Source: Adiantum capillus-veneris
Lineage: Eukaryota; Streptophyta; Polypodiopsida; Polypodiales; Pteridaceae
Direction of reading: 5' to 3'
DNA length: 64,000 bases
Assembly (NCBI GenBank): GCA_014529385.2
Contig: CM043944.1
Location: forward strand, 168,463,740-168,527,739
Shown: positions 43,699-55,745 of the stretch, piece after piece
Numbering within the stretch: the stretch's first letter is position 1
Layout: the number at the start of each line of letters is the position of its first letter
The notes under the pieces: model-generated
What the model was told of the DNA's origin: nothing
The model's input: only the letters and a program-made list of their open reading frames with translations
Database searches by the model: none
Made by a program: the position numbers and the translations under genes

Positions 43699-44082
43699 TT
43701 AATGGCCTAGTAACTTGTGTGTAGTGGAAAATGACCTCTTCCACGTGGCATAGGATTTCCTATGGCCTCTTCTTTTTGATGGTTCAAAAGTTGCACCATC
43801 GCTTTCTTGAGAAGATGAAGAATTTGAGTAAGATGGAGAAGAGGGTGACCTCTTTTTTGCCTTTTTCTTGCCTTGGTATTCCTTGTCGGCACCATCACTT
43901 TCTTCATAAGAGGAAGAGGATGAAGACGATGGAGAAGAGGGTGACCTCTTTCTCTCCTTTTTCTTGTCTTGCTTTTTGTCATCCCTCTTTGAATTATGGT
44001 GTGGAGAAGTGTGCAATGGTCTTCTCCGTTTAGGAGGTGATGGAGAGCGTTTAGCCCGCCATCTTCGTGGAGCCATCTCCAT
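43699..44082 (-). CDS. RS-like, Ser/Arg/Lys-rich ORF (127 codons)
   Basis: Highly basic and serine-rich, with a duplicated segment KRSPSSPSSSSSSSYEESDG and KRSPSSPSYSNSSSSQESDG. The end of the ORF reads into the LTR remnant at 43690-43724, so its C-terminus is an artefact of the deletion. It resembles the basic, disordered part of a gag protein or an SR-type splicing protein; position inside an LTR element favours the former. Confidence 0.45.
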   Translation of the reverse strand: MEMAPRRWRAKRSPSPPKRRRPLHTSPHHNSKRDDKKQDKKKERKRSPSSPSSSSSSSYEESDGADKEYQGKKKAKKRSPSSPSYSNSSSSQESDGATFEPSKRRGHRKSYATWKRSFSTTHKLLGH

Positions 44083-44102
44083 CGAGGTGGCAAGAGACTC
44101 AC

Positions 44103-44462
44103 TTATTTCTCGTTCCTTCGCTGGGGGATCTTGAGCCTTTGAGAAAAAGATGCATCATCAAGAAGCAAATTTTTGAGCCCTTCGTATGGATCCTCTTCTT
44201 CTTCTTGAATCGGAGAGAGGCCTCTTTTGAAAGTCTCACAAGGAGGCTTCCTAGATACTCTCTCGTCATGGTGGGGAACTTGGAGAATCCCATGAGCATG
44301 TAGCTGCCGTTGCACTTCACTTTGGAGGGATGGATTGCACATGGCCTGTTGAAGCCTAGAAACAAGGTAGTTAACAAGCATAGGGGCATCATTAGTAGCC
44401 TGCTCATTAGCAAAATCAAAGCTATCAACATTAATTTCACTCTCTTTACTATTGTCAGCCAT
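44103..44462 (-). CDS. Gag-position ORF (119 codons)
   Basis: Starts MADNSKESEINVDSFDFANE about 310 bases after the primer site, where gag is expected. Its end is 20 bases from the start of the RS-like ORF. No domain recognised; may be the N-terminus of an element-specific gag, separated from the RS-like part by a frameshift. Confidence 0.45.
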   Translation of the reverse strand: MADNSKESEINVDSFDFANEQATNDAPMLVNYLVSRLQQAMCNPSLQSEVQRQLHAHGILQVPHHDERVSRKPPCETFKRGLSPIQEEEEDPYEGLKNLLLDDASFSQRLKIPQRRNEK

Positions 44463-44772
44463 TCTAATAACTTTTAGGTGTGCTTTGGCACTTCAAGCCC
44501 TAGTTGCTACTCCTCTTTAACCCTTTAGAAAAATCACTCAAGCTACTTGACCCATGGCTCAAATACCATTAATTGCAAGGAATAGAAGAGAGATTCTTTC
44601 AACACCAAAACAACACCGGCTCCTGTCAAGCTTCTAACAGCTCAATAGTGGTTAAGCCGTAGGCAAGCCCTGTAGGACTCCACTATTAAGACCATAGCTC
44701 TCGACGGTGATGCCCCCTTATCTGCACGAAGGCAGGTGCACTACAAGGCTGAAAATCCCTATTCTACCTTGT

Positions 44773-44784
44773 GCTCTGATACCA
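44773..44784 (-). promoter_or_regulatory. Primer-binding site, tRNA-iMet (minus strand)
   Basis: Plus-strand GCTCTGATACCA, that is TGGTATCAGAGC on the minus strand, exact match to the classical site. Confidence 0.88.
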
Positions 44785-45069
44785 ATGTAACATTTAATGG
44801 CCTAGTAACTTGTGTGTAGCAAAAAATAGCATGAACATAGTGAGCATTTCATTAGAATAGATTCCTAATGAGCATAACAAGAGTGCTTGGGTGGAGAGAG
44901 CAACAAAAATCATAACACCTAGTTAGATAGGCATGAACAATACTTCAAAAGAGAGAGAGTATTCTTGCTTCACACATGAGCTTGTGTGAGTGTGTAAGTG
45001 ATAATCCTTCACAAATCAGCCCCCTCTCTCATCTTGGTCGACCCCTCCTGCTAATTCCTCCTGCTGGCT

Positions 45070-45400
45070 TCCCATTGGACCTTTCCAAGCCTAGCCAATA
45101 CGAATTAAGAGGCATAAGTGATAGCCTTGTGACATGTGTCCCCCTTTCCCCTTTTGTAGAGTTTTAGGTAATTAAATAATGCAACTAAACTCTCATTGGA
45201 CCCCTTTGTCTTCTCCCCAATAGGAATCAGGCAAGCCATTGGGCTAGTGAATGCTCATTGGACCCCTTGGGAGACTGTCCAATAGTCTTCTAGAGAACTT
45301 AATTCTTATTGGTTCTTTTATCAAGTGTTTTTAAATTAAGTAAACTAAAAGTACTCAAGCCTAATTCTCATTGGTCCACCTCCATGGCCATCCAATAGGA
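45070..45400 (-). promoter_or_regulatory. Cluster of paired CCAAT boxes in the LTR
   Basis: CATTGGACC-like and CCAATAGG-like sequences occur in facing pairs: about 45075/45092, 45197/45219, 45256/45279 and 45370/45393, with a further ATTGG at 45308. About ten CCAAT boxes in 330 bp within an LTR suggest a promoter or enhancer using NF-Y-type factors, by inference. Confidence 0.5.
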
Positions 45401-45720
45401 TTTGAGTGCACTTTGTGGGCATCTGGGCTAGGGAGCTGACATGTGTCTCTCATTCCCTTTGTGTCTCTCGTCCCCTACTTGCAAGGCTTGCCCCCTACTT
45501 TGTAGGAGTTTTAAGACTTTTTGGTATACACACAAAGCATCCAATTTCCCTAGTGTTTGACCATTTGGACTTACCTTTGAATTTTGGAACCTTAGCATTT
45601 TGGAAGTCTTAATGGGATGAACACTAAGGTCTTTGGAGCCCATTGTTGCACATTGCTCTTTTGAAGATGGCCCCCCCTTTGGATCCCTACTGTGGCCAGT
45701 CTACCAACTTAACCAATTTT

Positions 45721-46780
45721 CTAGCTGGCACTTCCCCATATCAAATGATCAGTTTAACATGAGAAAATCATTTACGAGAATTAGATATTAGTTATTATGA
45801 CACATCTATTGCATGAATCACTACCCTTGGCGTTGGAATATGTAGCACCCTATGGTATGGTTGTCTATCTCATAGCTATGGATGGCAATGTGATTTCTTG
45901 TATTTATTTTTCTTGTAATTTGGCAAGGTGTATATGATTTGGATTGACCTTGCACCGAATGCATGTATAGATAAGGAGTCGTCTCCTAAAAATCCTTTCT
46001 TTTCAATAGAATTTTATGGCTTTCCCATCCCAATGAACTTTTGGGAGACACAAACTTCAAATGTTTTCAAATCTCTAACATTTTAGTTTGTTGCACAAGT
46101 CTTGTTCGTGAGTAGCATGATAAGGAGCCTTTCTCCTTGGTCAAAACATGAATGATGTACCATGGCCGATCTTATGGCCATTACGTTGGCAATAGACTCA
46201 TATGCAACCTTGTGTCCATGCACAAAGTCTAGATAGAGTCTAAAAAAAATTGACCATGTAGGATTCCATATTCAAAGCATAAAATTCCTACAATAAATGT
46301 CTATCTTAATTGCATGAAAAAAGCGTATCTGGGTTGCCCAATACTCATTTACCTGCAACATTTTTTGTTTAGACCTCTTATCTGCACTTTGTTATGAACT
46401 ATGACTACACCTTGGCACCTTGTATTTGTCCTTTGACACCTTGTTTCCATGCTTTAGCCATCCTTGAGGCCGTGCTTGAGTCTTGAAGCAATTTTACAGC
46501 CGTCAAATTTAATATAGCAAGAAGATCTTTCTTGTCTCGACAATTACTGAAATTTTTTGCATCTTTGCATACAGAGTCAATGGGTGGCAATTCTTGGTCT
46601 CATAATGCTAATACCCCAAGCTTGAATTGCTTTGTGACCCATTGTTGATTGCATGCCAATGTTGCATGGTAGGATTCAATCCTTAAGAAGGGAAAGCGCC
46701 CAAAATAGGTCACCCACCCCTTTTCTGAAAAACACATACGAAAACAAGCCTTGCCATGGCTCTCCAAAGCTCTTCCAATG

Positions 46781-46845
<65 letters not shown>

Positions 46846-46895
46846 AACAAGAGGGAAAATGGCCAAGCATGCTCTCGCTCCTCCATGGATGCACC
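45721..46895. other. Stretch without a clear gene; (GA)n at 46781-46844
   Basis: AT-rich; a minus-strand 61-codon ORF at 46405-46590 has no domain. The GA run lies between a minus-strand primer site and any possible gag. Confidence 0.4.
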
Positions 46896-46897
46896 TT

Positions 46898-46909
46898 GCT
46901 CTGATACCA
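46898..46909 (-). promoter_or_regulatory. Primer-binding site, tRNA-iMet (minus strand), second relic
   Basis: Exact TGGTATCAGAGC on the minus strand. The LTR that should end here would lie at higher coordinates, but its end reads CTCCTATA, not CA, and no second LTR was found; only a relic is supported. Confidence 0.6.
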
Positions 46910-47059
46910 ATATAGGAGATTTGTGACTAGCACATGCACATCTTCACCCAACCATGTCATATAGAGGCCATTGGCGGCCTCCTAAATACATCCCCCATTA
47001 ATCACATCTGAGTATTGGCCCTTAGCTTGACATGATATCTCTTCAAATGTGTCAAGAAA

Positions 47060-48410
47060 AGAAAAGAAGAAAGTAGATGAAGCACCTAAGATTCCAAATT
47101 TTATTGATGGTCACGATCATGGTGGAAAGAGTGGTTTTCAATAGAGTTTAGATGAGGAGTTTGGCATACCCTTTATGAAAACTCTAGGTGCAAGAAGAAT
47201 GCAAACATGAAATAAGGCACCTAGAGGAAATGTTGGACCAGACAGTCTAAGAGAGTAAGAAATCATGTGCAGAGATTGACTTATGACAATTATGTGGCTC
47301 GTCATTCTACATATATGAAGACAATTACACAGGAATGGAACCCACTTGTTTTGAAGATGTTGTCAAAGATGAGAAATGGTAGTTCAAGCTATGGATGAGG
47401 AGATAGCTCCCCTCGATGAAAATGGAACATGGGAGTGGGGGCCTTTACCACAAGGAAAGATGATAATTGGATGCAAGCTGGTTTACAAGATAAAGCACAA
47501 TTTTGATGGCAGTGTGAGTAAGTACAAGGCAAGTCTAGTGGCCAAGGGTTATTCAAAAACATATGGGATTCATTATGAGGAGACATTTGACCCCATAGCC
47601 AAGATGGCTACCTTTCATGTGTTTATTGTCATAGATGCATCTTTAGGATGGGTGTTGAAATAGATGGATGTAAATAATGATTTTTGAATGGATACTTGGA
47701 GGAAGTTGTGTATATGATGTAGCCACAAGGTTATGTGAATATGAGGCTATGTGAACTTTGATGAGGGTTAAAGAAAGAACTATATGGGTTGAAACAAGCA
47801 CCTAGATCTTGGTATGAAATGATTGTGACATTCCTCATGTCTTTGGGCATTGAGATGTCCGATGTAGGTCATTCATTGTATGTGCAAAATAATGAAGTAA
47901 AATTGTTTTATATGCATCTATGTGGATAACTTGATTGTTGGAGGTGATAATTTGGCTAAAGTAGAGGGTGTACTTGCTCTACTTATGCAAAGTTTGAGAT
48001 AAAAGACTTGGGAGACTTGTGGTATTTCTTGGGCATTGAAAAAAAATTCACAGAAGAGGGTGTATGGCTATCAACAATATGCCTTGGACATGCTGAAAAA
48101 TATGATATGGATGACTATAAGACAATGCAATGCCCTTAGATCAAAATTTGAAGTTGGAGAATGGTGAAGGTCAAGTTCTTGAGTATGCTACTATGTACAA
48201 GAAGATGGTTGGTAGCTTGATCTCCTTGACTATCTCACATTCTTGAGATGCAATATTTAGGTGGAAACCATTATTCAACAAAAGGAACCTACACATTTAA
48301 TCAAGTTTCATATGTATAAGTCAACAAAAAGATTACAAGTCAAGGAAGCTCCATCTTGTAGCACGAAAGACATTCTAGAAATCACAGGTGGTAGCGATAG
48401 TGTTAGTTAA
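47060..48410 (+). pseudogene. Copia reverse-transcriptase relic
   Basis: The open stretch 47376-47663 reads like the start of a Copia RT: NGTWEWGPLPQGKMIIGCKL, YKIKHNFDGSVSKYKASLVA, KGYSKTYGIHYEETFDPIAK. Further on, with many stops and shifts, come YGLKQAPRSWYEM (about 47788), YVDNLIVGGD (about 47919; Asn for the second catalytic Asp) and a DLWYFLGIE-like segment. The hinge before it (47060-47370) is also Copia-like. No LTRs were assigned. Confidence 0.85.
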
Positions 48411-48430
48411 TGTCCAAATGTTATACTTTG

Positions 48431-48441
<11 letters not shown>

Positions 48442-48463
<22 letters not shown>

Positions 48464-48466
48464 GGG
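48442..48466. repeat. Poly(G) run of 25
   Basis: An uninterrupted G25, preceded by a further G6 and G3. Such a run is rare in plant DNA and could form a quadruplex; assembly or cloning artefact is possible. Confidence 0.85.
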
Positions 48467-49438
48467 CTCATAAATATGCTAATATAGCCCATGATTTCAG
48501 CTTAAGGGGTTTTAAAACCATAGTTTCTACCCAAATTTAACATATATAAGGGTACTAAAAAAAGGAGGCTTACACAAATTACAAAAAGGGTGTGTCTTAC
48601 TTATGAAAAATCTACAGATAAGAGGTTTCTAAAATAGGCATTGAACACATGGGATATAGAAGTTATACATATAAGGACCACCTCAAGCTGTTATGATAGC
48701 TTGAAATTCAAAGTTTTGAAATTTATCCTTGCAATAGCTAATTGATCCTAGTGTTTACATCCATCCCTCTAAATTTTACCTTGATTAGTCTCTTTGTACT
48801 GATCTTTATATATGTCCGTGACCTACCACTCCCTGTTTTTATGGATTCCCTTCCAATCTTGATGGGGTCTCCCTCCCCCTACCTAAGGGTATCTTTCATA
48901 TCCTCCTTTTCTTCATTGTAATTCAAAAATTATAGAATCTAGCTATCTGCAAAATAGGTAGTTTATTAAGCCTACATGTAGCTTTTAGATGCGCATTGGT
49001 GATCCACATATCAATTAATTGATAGCCCACAACAACACTATTTCTTTCTGAAGGGGCACCTTTAACTGCATATTTTGCACATAGTTCAAGCATGTCATTT
49101 TCTTATGAAATCCACTAAAGCCAACATAATGTAACTCCAATATAAATGCTCACTTGTTTGAATAAGCATAATGTCCATTCCCACAACTAAAATATTACCA
49201 AAGTGTTAGAGGACTCTCACAAGCAAGTTATTCTATAATGTGATATTTCTCGCTAGGAGTTTATTGACCCAAAGAGAATATTTTACCTAGATACTTTTTG
49301 GCAAATCATATTCTCTCATGGAGTTTTGGTTGCTCCATCAAATTTGGGTGTTGATGGAAGCACGCTTTATTATGAAAGAACCAACGAGTGTGTGTCCTGC
49401 CTTATGGGAAGGGAGACTCATGGAGGGAGCTCTCCTTG

Positions 49439-49495
<57 letters not shown>

Positions 49496-50185
49496 CCCCT
49501 TTTTTGGGCATCAAATGCAATTTTGACTCCCCACACCAAGGCCTCCCTCTCTTTCTTTCTTTCTTTTCCTTGGCATCCACTCCCCCCTCCAATTCCTCTC
49601 CTTATGCCACATGGCAGGGGCTTCCAAGGTGCATTAGATATAGTTGAGAAGTCATACACATAGTATAGACAATGGATTGTATGCCATTGTAATGACACTT
49701 TCAAAAGCATCATTTATTTTGAGATATGCATGTCACATTTCTTACTTCCAAAGTAGTCACACCATATCTTCCACCATGTGCACTAACCCAAACGATGTAT
49801 GATTTTATGAACAAGCAACATGCTGATAGTTTATGTGTTTCATTCATGAAATAAATAGACACTACCATTGTATCAATGGTAAGCCTGTCCTCAATGTTGA
49901 GATGCCAAGCTCAACATGTACTACTCCTAAACAATTATCACTGATAGTCATCATCATCACTCGCACACCTTGGTGGATACACATGTCTTTGATAGTGATA
50001 CTACAACTAGATTACACCGAATTGGTCTACTGTCAAATTGATGGCACGCTTATCCATCCAACTCACTCACTAGCAATGCACACTAGATTGTTGCACTAGT
50101 TTCCCCTTATGTTGTATTTTCTCTTGTATGCATTGTAGACTTCTTATCTTAAGTAATTGAAGAAGAAGAAGGTTTTGCCTCTATT

Positions 50186-50242
<57 letters not shown>

Positions 50243-50280
50243 TTGCAATATCTCAAGACCTCTCCTTCTCTATCTCTTAT
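48467..50280. other. Stretch with (GA)n and (GT)n, no gene seen
   Basis: (GA)n at 49440-49492 and (GT)n at 50196-50241. ORFs crossing the GA run are low-complexity artefacts. Confidence 0.5.
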
Positions 50281-50724
50281 AGTATGGTATTAAATCCTGG
50301 TTGTGTTTGAGAAGCTTGGATAAGAAAGCAAGAGCATCAGAAGAAGTGGTCTCGAGAGCCATTGCCATGATTAAGGTGTTCTTTTTGGAGATTGTGCATC
50401 TTGGGTTAGTTTGAAGCCCTTTGGACTGCAACTTGGAAACCAAATTTCATTATCGGCACATTTTGATCCCTATTTTGGAGTAGACATGTTCGCATGCAAA
50501 AATGCTAAGGTTCAAGATTCTACATATCTACACTTTTTGTGGTGTAGAAAATTCTATTTTGTTTGTAGTGTTCATAGTTATTTTTTATCGTTGTAGAATC
50601 AATGTATGTATGTATATTTTGGTTACAACTAATAGATTACCATTTTAAGTAGGCTATTTAGAGTAGTGCAAAGTAGTGAACTCTTGCAAGTGTGTCATCA
50701 AGGAATGATGGACTTACCTAGATT

Positions 50725-51110
50725 AGCAGCAAGAAGTTGGACAAGAATAAATACCATGCTTGGAAGTTCAAAATGAACAATTTTCTTATGGTAAGTTTAT
50801 TAAGAGTACATTGATGGAGAGCATTAAAAAGCACCAGTGTTACCAGAGCAAGGCTCATCAACTGCTATGTAGATAAAGGAATTTATAGATTGGAGTGAGG
50901 GAGCTAGAAGGTTATGTATTGGATTTTTGTGAGTGTATATGACCCTATGATTGGGCACGTACAAGATTCTCACACCCCTAAGGAGGCTTGGAAAACCTTA
51001 CTAATGTTCGATGTGACAAAAAAAATGAAGCAAGGAAGCTGTGGTTGAAGATTGAGCTAAACATAATGTAGGAGAAAACCTTGTCTATTGATGATTGTTA
51101 GCTGCATAGC
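50725..51110 (+). pseudogene. Copia gag relic (UBN2-like)
   Basis: Shifted frames give SKKLDKNKYHAWKFKMNNFL, the start of a Copia gag of the kind that begins KLDGxNYxxWKxxM, then DSHTPKEAWKTLL, FDVTKK and ARKLWLKIELN. A degenerate tRNA-iMet-like primer site (TGGTATTAAATC) lies at about 50285. No intact frame longer than 61 codons. Confidence 0.6.
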
Positions 51111-51114
51111 TAAC

Positions 51115-52144
51115 AAATGCACCTTTGTAACAACCTACATTCTAATTTCTCAACTTTTGGGGTAGTCTAAATGTCTCTAGCTATATGATTTTTTAATTTA
51201 TTGATTCATGAGCCAAGCATGTGAAAGATTGTGTAATTATGAGCTAGATTGAGTGGGGCTAAATGATTCCAAATTGTATTAGTGAATCCCTAGGCTATAA
51301 AAGAGCTAGTAGGCTATCCACTTTTAACCTCAAAGCTTATGGCTAAGGTATAAAAGCCAATTTTTGTAAACCTTTGTAAGTTCATTTTGGATAATAAGCA
51401 TATATAGAGCACTGTGTACTCTTCTTCTTCTCTCTCAAGCTTGTATCACAAATGGCCCGTTTTTGGAGCGTCACCTTCTTCATTGTGTTTGCAGGTGAAA
51501 GCTCTAGACAAAATTGTAAGTTTTTTGTGATAAAATTGTGTTTTTTTTTTTGCTAATCTTCTTTGAAATATGCTCATAACTCATGATTTACATAATAAAA
51601 CTACATTTTATGCATAGGAGAGGTGTTAGGGTAACATTGCTAAGCTCTAGGGCATTTGAAACCAAAAATAGTCACGTAAAAGCTATCATATAGATAATAA
51701 GCATGATTTTCACAAGCTGTTGAAAGAGGGATTTGAGGCCATAGATATATGTCTTTAGTCATTGCCTATCCGTCCTACAACCTTGGTCACTTTTGGACTT
51801 TGCTTTCTTACTAAATCGATGGGATTTTCTTGTGGATATCTTGGTTAGCTTTTGCTATTTGACAAGCAATTTAGTGTTTTTTGCAAGAGCCTGACAACCT
51901 CTTATAGTCTCTGCATGTTGTAGTCGAGTCGACTACATCCCACGGTATGACATTTATGTACGTGATTCTCATTGTCTTTATAATAAGATAAGAATTATTC
52001 AGTGTGTTTTTCAAGAGTCTCTGACAGCCTCTTGTAGCCTCCATGCACTAGTCGAGCCGATTCCGTCCCATGGTATGACATTTATATACATGGTTCTCAC
52101 TATCTCTACAATAAGATAGTGAGGTTTGGCAACCAGAGAGCTCA
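51115..52144 (+). repeat. Diverged LTR related to the 1-12942 family
   Basis: Shares the layout and phrases of that LTR: GGCTAAGGTATAAAAGCC (about 51342), ACATTGCTAAGC, 'tttgaggccata', CCTCTTGTAGCC, CACTAGTCGA and ATAAGATAGTGAGGTT, at clearly lower identity. A segment around CTCGTAGCC...CCCAYGGTATGACATTTAT is duplicated (about 51900-51970 and 52025-52095). The 5' edge is uncertain. Confidence 0.7.
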
Positions 52145-52149
52145 AATTT

Positions 52150-52167
52150 TGGCACCATTTTCGGGGA
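52150..52167 (+). promoter_or_regulatory. Degenerate tRNA-Asp primer-binding site
   Basis: TGGCACCATTTTCGGGGA, 14 of 18 matches to the tRNA-Asp complement, a few bases after the LTR end. Confidence 0.65.
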
Positions 52168-53124
52168 TGAGGTGATCAAAACTAGGGAAAAAACTTGGTG
52201 CTTAGTTATATTATCTAAAACTTCCTTTATGTCCACCTAGAGTACAAAAGCCAACTTTTAGGAATCGCACGATTGGGGTGTATCTACTGTTTTGAGTGGT
52301 TAATAGTTTAGACTATATCAGATTCTGAACACTTTCCACTACCTTTTGCTGAGTTGACTAGGAGTAGGCTAAGTAGACATCAAAAAGGAATTTTGACCTG
52401 ACTCATCCTCTAAATTGTCATCGGTGAAGTGATTTACAAAATTTCAGAGTTTTCAGGTATGAGACTCATGAGGTGAGCTCGTAACACCAAAAAAAAAGCA
52501 TTTTTGGTAGTCATTGATCTTGGAAAAGCTAGGAAAGCTCTTTGGTATGTCAAAAATCATCCTTTGAAGAAAAGTTCAAAGTCTAGCTAAAAATGGGATT
52601 ATTATCTTCTTTGTGCTAGATGCATACAAATGTGAATTTTTTGGCCGAAAGTAATTACAATAGGCTGTACAAAACCTGAATGCCATCAAAATTTCAAGAA
52701 AGTACATTTTTTGGCCTGTAGATAATAAATGATTTTTTTTAAGGCCTAAAATTGAACTTTTTTCTTGAGTACATCTCGCTTCAGGTGTGAATGCTTTTGC
52801 AATGGCTCTAAAGGTTTTGATTCCATTTGTGTGCAAGAGTCAAGCAAAAACAACTTCTACGTTTGACAAGCAAGTAATTGAAGGTAAGAACACTCCAAAT
52901 AGAATAGAAATTGTTGAGACCTCTTGATAGTCCTTAAAATACCTAGTTTTAATTGTAGGTAAGATCACTCCAAATAGAATAGAAATTGTTGAGACCTCTT
53001 GATAGTCCTTAAAATACCTAGTTTTAATTGTGAGAGTTAAAAAAGGTGAAAAAAGTTTAAAAATTGGGCACCTAGATAAGCGTGAAAGGTGGCATTTATG
53101 GAAAAAACATAAACGAGCCGTTCA
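52168..53124 (+). other. Leader of the diverged element, before the nested insertion
   Basis: No coding sequence. Contains a recent 75-bp tandem duplication (52882-52956 and 52957-53031) that differs at one base. Leader-like prose (for example repeated 'gaaatttg', 'caaaaattg') resembles the other two leaders, but no strong palindrome is seen here. Confidence 0.5.
52882..53031. repeat. 75-bp perfect tandem duplication
   Basis: Two units starting AGGTAAGAWCACTCC, with one difference (A/T). Confidence 0.95.
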
Positions 53125-55745
53125 TGATGTGATTAGAGAGTTAATCACAAGAGAAATTATAGAGAGAACTTGACACTAAGATGGTAGTGATTGAGTGGAT
53201 ACAAAGTGTGTAACTTGGCTTCTTATATAGGGTAGAGGGAGAGCATCTGATGACCTAATCAGTGATGTCAAATGTGTGAACTTCCAAAGTAAAGGGTGTT
53301 CTTACTTGTGGTGGTGCGGATGTATCACACACCCCAACAAGCCTCCCCATGTGTGATGTAGTAGTACCCAAATAGTACAAAGTTGTCTTCCCCAAAGAAT
53401 TGTCGATTGGGTGTAATATCAGAGTCACAACATCCTCCCCAAAGAATTTTCAACTGGGTGTATAATTAAAGTGTGCACCTCCCCTAGACATTTGTAGGCA
53501 ACTAGGTGGTAGTCAAATACAAATGGGGCTTCTAATGTTGGAGATTAAAGTTAAGTACTACTTCAAATTATTCAAAGTATGTTGTGTCAAGTTTTGTTGC
53601 CGATGTTGGCTACAAATATGTTGTTGTCGTTGTTGTTGATGCTCCTCCCCTTCAAGTGTGTTGTCAAAATGATCATGGATGCTGATGTTGGCATGGCATA
53701 TAAATAGATTTTTGTGTAAATGTTTGTGAGGATGGTCTTACCGATGTCGGGCAATGTCTAATCCTTGTACAAAAGTTGCTTTTGTGAACGCAAAGGTCAT
53801 TCTTTGTTCTAGTGCAAGAGGTGAATGCAAATGGTTGTGCTTTGTATCTATGCAAATGTGGTTGCAAAAAGGGTTTGTGCAAATGCGGGGAGCTTTGTAC
53901 AAAGCATGGTGTGAAGTTGAAATCTCGGGATTGAATTTACATGCATTGCTTGTTCTCATGATTATGTGCACAGGCTAAATCTTACACAAATTTCATATGT
54001 AAAAATTATCGTGCCTTGAAGCTCTTATAGCCTTGAGGTCACAAAGCTTTTCTCTTCTACTGTGTGAAGCCTCCCTTGCAAGGTCTTGGGACTCTTCTCT
54101 TCAAAGTTGTGGGAATGCCTTCTTTTGCTGGATTGAACAAGGATTTCCGACAGGTGAGGTCATGCTTAGTAAGGGCTTGAAGCTCGTGTGAATAGGCACT
54201 TTACTCAAGGCTTGCTTCATAAGCTCAAAACACGACATTAACACGTGAATGCCTCCTACGGATCCATCATAAGCCATAGGCTCTATTGAGGGAATTTAAA
54301 GTCCATGTGATGGGTTTGAAGCATGGGGACGCTTGCCTACGGACCCGACCTTGCAATTAGTTGAAATTGAGCGTTTGGCTCATGTCCAGCCACGTTCCTC
54401 TTTTAAAAAAGAAGCTGTAGAGATTTGAGCCGAAGACCTAGGGTCAAACACCCTATTGCAGGCAAGCTAACCAACCACCCAAATTAGCTTGTGTGTCTAC
54501 TTCTTTGAACACAAGAAACTTAACCTCTATTTTGCACTGTTCCAGAGATATTTTTCAAGATCTAAACTCCTCCATTTCAAGCACTTGAGGGCTCAAACGA
54601 AAGCTATTTTTTGGGACTTTGATGCAAGATAAAAGAGATAATGCAAGATGAAAATGGAGACGTAATTCTAATGCACTAAAAAAGGCTCACAGAATGAGCT
54701 TTATTAGCATGAAATGAGTTAAAATAAACTCACTAATAAAAACTTAGCTACTAATGCTCATTCCATGAGCTTACTAGAGAAAGCTAAATGCAAGAGTGAA
54801 AAATTAAGTGTTGAAGGTAGGCGATTGACCTAGCGGCTAGCGGTAGCTATGGATAGATACATTGAATGCAGATGCCACAAGTGATTAGCATTGTTAAATG
54901 AAGCTAGCCATCGTGTTGAGCTCATGGAGCTCAACATGTGGGTGAATAGATTCTATAGTTGGATGATGACGAGGAATGCTATCCTTGTTTTCTCCTTAAC
55001 TCCAAGACAAAAGTCTTTTCAGGGGTGTGAACTTGCTCTTCAACCAAAGCAGTTCATTGCCAAGCAGCTTGACTTCTGTGTTGCCAAGGTCTCTCTTTTC
55101 AATTGCAAGGATAATTTCTTTGCTTGCAGTACCACCCGATTTTTGCCCAACTGCTACAATGCTTTTCTATTTGAGCTCTACTTGATGCCGACTTGTTGGT
55201 TGGGATTAGCACGTCTTGTTGATGCTTTGAGTTGCAATTATACCCAAGGTTTCACATGCACATAGCATCGTCGGCGCACTAAGAAGCCAATAGGCATGGA
55301 TAATACAATGCACACAAACACTTTGCAAGTTGTAATTCTCAAAGGGAAAACTCTAATTATTAATGCAAAACTAGAGGAAATTGGAAAAAATGGAATTGTG
55401 CACATACTAATGATGAAGTAATGCAATGCTCAATTAATGATCTTATTGAATGTAATAAATGCAAACATAAGTGCTTATGTGAAACGAACGAATCTTCGCC
55501 TCTGATACCCATGAAATGATTGGTGTTTATGGTAGATCATGATATCAAACTAATATGCAAAGATGGATACAAAGTAGCTAATGATGGTAGTGAGTGAGTG
55601 GATACAAAGTGTGTAACTTGTCTTCTTATATAGGCTAGAGGGAGGGAATTTGATGACCTAATCAGTGATGTAAAATGTGTAGGCTTCCAAAGTAGAGCGT
55701 GTTCTCACTTGTTGTGGTGGTGCGGATGTATCACACACCCCAACA
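53125..55745 (-). mobile_element. Small minus-strand LTR element, no coding capacity seen
   Basis: LTRs of about 215-234 bp at 53125-53339 and 55512-55745 (minus-strand start TGTTGGGGTGTGTGATAC), a primer site on the minus strand at about 55498-55511 (tRNA-iMet-like, ATGGGTATCAGAGGC) and a purine tract before the 3' LTR. The internal 2.2 kb has no gag or pol motif. It separates two parts of the diverged element's leader. No clean target duplication was found; the low-coordinate edge is approximate. Confidence 0.65.

Larger units (their letters stand above)
43690..45720 (-). mobile_element. Minus-strand LTR element relic with large internal deletion
   Basis: The primer site (minus TGGTATCAGAGC, 44773-44784) lies one base from an LTR that starts TGTAACATTTAATGGCC on the plus strand (44786). 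The same 35 bases recur at 43690-43724 straight after the ORF region, so most of the internal part and most of the 3' LTR have been deleted. The outer end of the 5' LTR is not clear, so 45720 is approximate. Confidence 0.65.
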
